Assembly: GCA_913056225.1 (NCBI GenBank)
Contig: CAJXMQ010000004.1
Coordinates: 1-26,544, forward strand
Source of the DNA: an uncultured Micrococcales bacterium
Lineage (GTDB): Bacteria; Actinomycetota; Actinomycetes; Actinomycetales; Microbacteriaceae
Reading direction: 5' to 3'
Length of the DNA: 26,544 nucleotides
Shown here: piece after piece, positions 23,610 to 26,544 of the stretch
Layout of the letters: the number at the start of each line of letters is the position of its first letter
Position numbering within the stretch: the first letter of the stretch is position 1
Made by a program: the position numbers and the translations under genes
The notes under the pieces: model-generated
Seen by the model: only the letters and a program-made list of their open reading frames with translations
Database searches by the model: none
Told to the model about the DNA's origin: nothing

Positions 23610-24262
23610 CTCTTCCCCCAATACTGAATCACAGCCGCAACTAAAGCCCCCAAAAGCACCGGAATGCCAGCTGGCACTATCGAGATGGTTGCCAAAGCCA
23701 CCACAAAAGCTGCAAGCCCAATGAGCTTAAATTTTGAACTGCTCAGTCGCGGCCAGACCAAACCCAAAAACGCTGCGGCAGCGGCGCTGTCTAATCCGTA
23801 ATTGGCAGGATCTCCGATTTGGTCTCCCAATAAGGCTCCAGCAAGAGTCATGAGATTCCAAAAAATAAAAACACTGACTCCGGTCCACCAAAACCCACGT
23901 TGCTCATCAGATTGGCTACCCTGAGCGGTGGCGACAGCGGTTGATTCATCGATAGTCAGCTGGGCGGATAAAAGTTTGGAAATCCCCGGCATTCCAAGAA
24001 CCGGAGCCATTCTTAATGCATAGAAGCCATTTCTGACACCAAGCAACCAAGCACTGGCAATTGCCGTTGGAATCGCCGCCATGCCACCGGTTGCAACCAC
24101 TCCGACAAATGCGAATTGACTTGCTCCGCTGAACATCAAAAGGCTCAGCAACATGGTTTCTAAGATTGATAGGCCGGCGGTTACGCCTAGGGCTCCGAAT
24201 GACACTGCGTAAATCCCTGTAGCCATGCCGATTGACACGGCTACCACAGGTATCCGATTCAT
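23606..24262 (-). CDS. azlC: AzlC-type branched-chain amino-acid exporter
   Basis: A 218-residue membrane protein matching the AzlC family: SFGALGVTAGLSILETMLLSLLMFSGASQFAFVG, then WLLGVRNGFYALRMAPVLG and LTIDESTAVATAQG. It forms the large subunit of the AzlCD exporter. The ATG at 24262 has GGAG 4 bases upstream. The 3' end of tRNA-Asn is only 13 bases before this start, so the message either begins inside the tRNA or is released by tRNA 3' processing. Translation of azlD is coupled to it. Confidence 0.93.
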   Translation of the reverse strand: MNRIPVVAVSIGMATGIYAVSFGALGVTAGLSILETMLLSLLMFSGASQFAFVGVVATGGMAAIPTAIASAWLLGVRNGFYALRMAPVLGMPGISKLLSAQLTIDESTAVATAQGSQSDEQRGFWWTGVSVFIFWNLMTLAGALLGDQIGDPANYGLDSAAAAAFLGLVWPRLSSSKFKLIGLAAFVVALATISIVPAGIPVLLGALVAAVIQYWGKR

Positions 24263-24275
24263 TAAGCTCCGATCG

Positions 24276-24348
<73 letters not shown>

Positions 24349-24363
24349 ATGGTGCAGGAAAAC

Positions 24364-24369
24364 ATTATC
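24364..24369 (-). promoter_or_regulatory. Possible tRNA-Asn -10 box
   Basis: GATAAT on the minus strand, between the dnaG stop and the tRNA, would start transcription about 9 bases before the mature tRNA. The -35 region, inside the dnaG 3' end, is weak. Confidence 0.4.
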
Positions 24370-24381
24370 AGATAAACAACG

Positions 24382-26205
24382 TTACTTGGACTGAAGTTCT
24401 CTTCGTTCTCTCTCTAAATCCTGCAAATGACGTTGAATCATCTCTGTTTCCTTCTGATGAGTCTCTGGGTCGAACCTCCTGAGAGCGGTTAGGAGGTCTG
24501 ATTTCTCTCGGTTTAAAGCATTAATCATGGCTCTCTGAATGACGCCGTCCGCGTACTTTTTCAACGACTGTTCATCCTTGGCTGGCAGTGAGGCAACAGC
24601 GAGCTGCCTAAACAGTTGTTGGTCTTGCTCTCGGACTGCATTTCCAACTTGGTTCAGCCAGTCCGGCATCTGACGTTGATCAACCAGGTCGGTAAGGATG
24701 ATGGCAATCTGCTGGAGTTGAGAAGAACCAAAACCAGCCGAGGTGATTCTGGCCAATTGCTCTGAATCGTAACTTGTTGGAACCTGAATCAAAACCTCGG
24801 CAATGGCTCGCTCCATGCGATCAATCTGTTCAGATTCGACCTCTGGCTGAGAATCGAGATTCATGGATTGAACAGATTCTTTTTTGCTCACCTTGCTCTG
24901 GTTTCCAATCATTGGCTCTATTTCAGAAACCTCAAGCGAAACCCAATCTGCAAGCTTTCGCATATACCCCATGCGTAAGGCAGGGTCGACAATCTCGCTA
25001 ATTACTGGAGCTGCTGATCTGGCCGCAGCAACCCTGCTTTCAAGCTGCACTAAGTCAAATTGATCAATCCGGTGCCGAATGACAAATTCAAAAAGCGGTC
25101 TTTTTTGATCAAGCATCGAAACCACTGCGGAATCCCCCCGCTGCTGCCTGAGATCTGCGGGGTCTAAGCCATCGGGTCCAGTGGCCACAAAAGTCAGAGC
25201 ATTGAATTTTTCGCTATCTCCATAAACCCTCAGCGCTGCCTTGGTTCCAGCAGCATCGGGGTCAAATGTAAAAATTACCTCGGCTGGTGAGTCTCCTGAG
25301 CCCATTAGCAATCTATTTAAAACCTTGATGTGTTCTTCACCAAAAGCGGTTCCACAGGTTGCAACCGCAGTGTCGACTCCAGCTAGGTGGCAGGCCATCA
25401 CGTCTGTGTATCCCTCAACGACAACCACTTGGCGTTTTTTTGCAATTGCCTTCTTAGCAAGGTCTAGGCCGTATAGCACCCTTGATTTGTGATACGCGGG
25501 TGTTTCTGAAGTGTTTAGATATTTTGGTCCCTTGTCATCTTCATACAACTGCCTTGCCCCAAACCCCAAAACCTGATTATTTGCATCCCTAATGGGCCAG
25601 ACCAGTCGGCCTCTGAATCTGTCATAAACTCCGCGATCCCCTTTGGAGACCAGGCCTGCAACTACCAGTTCTTGTTCACTAAACCCCTTGGCCCTTAGAT
25701 GGTCAGCCAAATTTGACCATCCCTTGGGTGCATAACCAACCCCAAAGGCATGCATAGAATCAGAATCAAAGCCTCTTGAGATTAGGGTCTCCCTAGCCGT
25801 TTTTGCCTCTGTTGATTCCAGTTGCTGCTGGAAATACTCACTAGAAAGCTGATTCGCCTCTAGCGTGCGAGCACGTGCCTGCACCTCACCGGTGTCAACA
25901 TCGTCGTAGTGCAATTGATAGCCAAATTTGGCGGCAACTCTTTCAACTGCCTCTGCAAAACTTAGCGACTCGATTTCTTGCAAAAACTTATAGACGTCTC
26001 CTCCGGCTCCGCATCCGAAACAGTGATAGTAGCCCTGTCCATTTCTCACATTAAATGAAGGGGATTTCTCATCATGGAACGGGCACAAGCCCTTGAGGGA
26101 ACCAACACTTGCTGGTTTTAGAGACACATAGTCGCTGACTACGTCCACCAAGTTTGCCTGGGCCTTCAGGTTTTCGATGTCCGATTGGCGTATCTTTCCA
26201 GCCAA
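24382..26205 (-). CDS. dnaG: DNA primase
   Basis: A 607-residue primase that makes RNA primers at the replication fork. The CHC2 zinc finger uses C41, H44, C62 and C65 (CPFH ... HCFGC). The TOPRIM catalytic core has E264 in EGYTDV and D315/D317 in FDPDAAG. The region after about residue 440 is the helicase-binding part, which is poorly conserved; the end is a charged helix (QRHLQDLERERRELQSK). The start is TTG at 26205 with GGAGG upstream, overlapping the end of the preceding gene; this gives the usual MAGKIRQSDIENLK N-terminus. The dgt-dnaG order is conserved in Actinobacteria. Confidence 0.96.
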   Translation of the reverse strand: MAGKIRQSDIENLKAQANLVDVVSDYVSLKPASVGSLKGLCPFHDEKSPSFNVRNGQGYYHCFGCGAGGDVYKFLQEIESLSFAEAVERVAAKFGYQLHYDDVDTGEVQARARTLEANQLSSEYFQQQLESTEAKTARETLISRGFDSDSMHAFGVGYAPKGWSNLADHLRAKGFSEQELVVAGLVSKGDRGVYDRFRGRLVWPIRDANNQVLGFGARQLYEDDKGPKYLNTSETPAYHKSRVLYGLDLAKKAIAKKRQVVVVEGYTDVMACHLAGVDTAVATCGTAFGEEHIKVLNRLLMGSGDSPAEVIFTFDPDAAGTKAALRVYGDSEKFNALTFVATGPDGLDPADLRQQRGDSAVVSMLDQKRPLFEFVIRHRIDQFDLVQLESRVAAARSAAPVISEIVDPALRMGYMRKLADWVSLEVSEIEPMIGNQSKVSKKESVQSMNLDSQPEVESEQIDRMERAIAEVLIQVPTSYDSEQLARITSAGFGSSQLQQIAIILTDLVDQRQMPDWLNQVGNAVREQDQQLFRQLAVASLPAKDEQSLKKYADGVIQRAMINALNREKSDLLTALRRFDPETHQKETEMIQRHLQDLERERRELQSK

Positions 26206-26206
26206 A

Positions 26207-26544
26207 CTAGACCTCCGTTCCTAAGATCTCTTGGTGCAAAGCATGGGCGTGAGCATCAGTCATATTGGCAACACAGTCCACAACCGCACGTTTTTTCGCC
26301 TCGGGGCTATTTGCATTATCGAAATAGTATTGGGTCACTCGGTCAAAGCCAATTCCACTGTCATAAATTGCATCGGCTAACTCAATTAGAAGCTCTCGTT
26401 GTGCTTGGTAGTAATACTGGCGGTCATCGCTTGTCATCAAAAAAGTTGCAACCAGGCCCTTTAGCACGGCGATTTCCTCGCTGACCTCGCTGGGAACAAT
26501 CAGATTTTTCTTATATCGATCTTTTTGTAGTGAAATGTTTAGGT
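26207..26544 (-). CDS. dgt: Deoxyguanosinetriphosphate triphosphohydrolase, C-terminal part (runs off the window)
   Basis: The last 111 residues of a protein whose frame stays open to the window edge. NLIVPSEVSEEIAVLKGLVATFLM and the end segment VVDCVANMTDAHAHAL are typical of the C-terminus of bacterial dGTPases, which hydrolyse dGTP to deoxyguanosine and triphosphate. The HD-domain active site lies outside the window, so the call rests on these segments and on the conserved position before dnaG. Its stop is one base before the dnaG TTG. Confidence 0.82.
   Translation of the reverse strand, partial: LNISLQKDRYKKNLIVPSEVSEEIAVLKGLVATFLMTSDDRQYYYQAQRELLIELADAIYDSGIGFDRVTQYYFDNANSPEAKKRAVVDCVANMTDAHAHALHQEILGTEV

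Overview
The window looks like a chromosomal core region of a small-genome actinobacterium, most likely Microbacteriaceae of the planktonic freshwater Luna type (Rhodoluna/Aquiluna-like). The reasons are actinobacterial gene orders (rnpB / RNase HI-phosphatase fusion / zinc-ribbon protein / Nif3; ahpE / aceE / PucR regulator / fabD-fabH-acpP-fabF; dgt / dnaG), a GC content near one half by eye (low for the phylum), very tight packing (no gene-free stretch above about 170 bases), many 4-base overlaps and frequent TTG/GTG starts. The genus is inference; the phylum is well supported.

Layout. (1) 1-5046, minus strand: ahpE peroxiredoxin, tRNA-Val(UAC), an unrecognised 603-residue protein (acidic tail plus about 12 membrane helices), a Nif3-like metalloprotein, a coiled-coil zinc-ribbon protein, a bifunctional RNase HI/histidine phosphatase, and the 5' end of the RNase P RNA. 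(2) 5141-12385, plus strand: aceE (pyruvate dehydrogenase E1), a PucR/FasR-like activator and the fatty-acid synthesis genes fabD, fabH, acpP and fabF; together they make acetyl-CoA and use it for lipid synthesis. (3) 12382-14349, minus: a DUF3145-like protein and an iron-sulfur (6-4)-type photolyase. (4) 14386-18640, plus: thymidine kinase, a betaine-homocysteine-type S-methyltransferase and two CNNM/CorC-like membrane proteins behind a structured leader. (5) 18658-22684: ChaA-like cation/proton antiporter, a CAU tRNA, a DoxX-like protein, a GT4 glycosyltransferase and a DMT/NIPA-like transporter. (6) 22756-26544: peptide deformylase, azlC-azlD amino-acid exporter, tRNA-Asn, DNA primase and the 3' end of a dGTPase gene.

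There is no phage, insertion sequence, CRISPR array, toxin system or other accessory island, and I do not see a complete new system. The points most worth a second look are: three of four convergent gene pairs overlap by exactly 4 bases through interlocking stop codons; a recurring TAGGCT -10-like box sits a fixed 7 bases before two ATG starts and before the RNase P RNA; tRNA genes lie within tight runs of coding genes; a 12-bp palindrome lies in the 36-bp photolyase/tdk divergent gap; a structured leader with a possible 9-residue peptide precedes the CNNM pair; and the 603-residue membrane protein is unrecognised.
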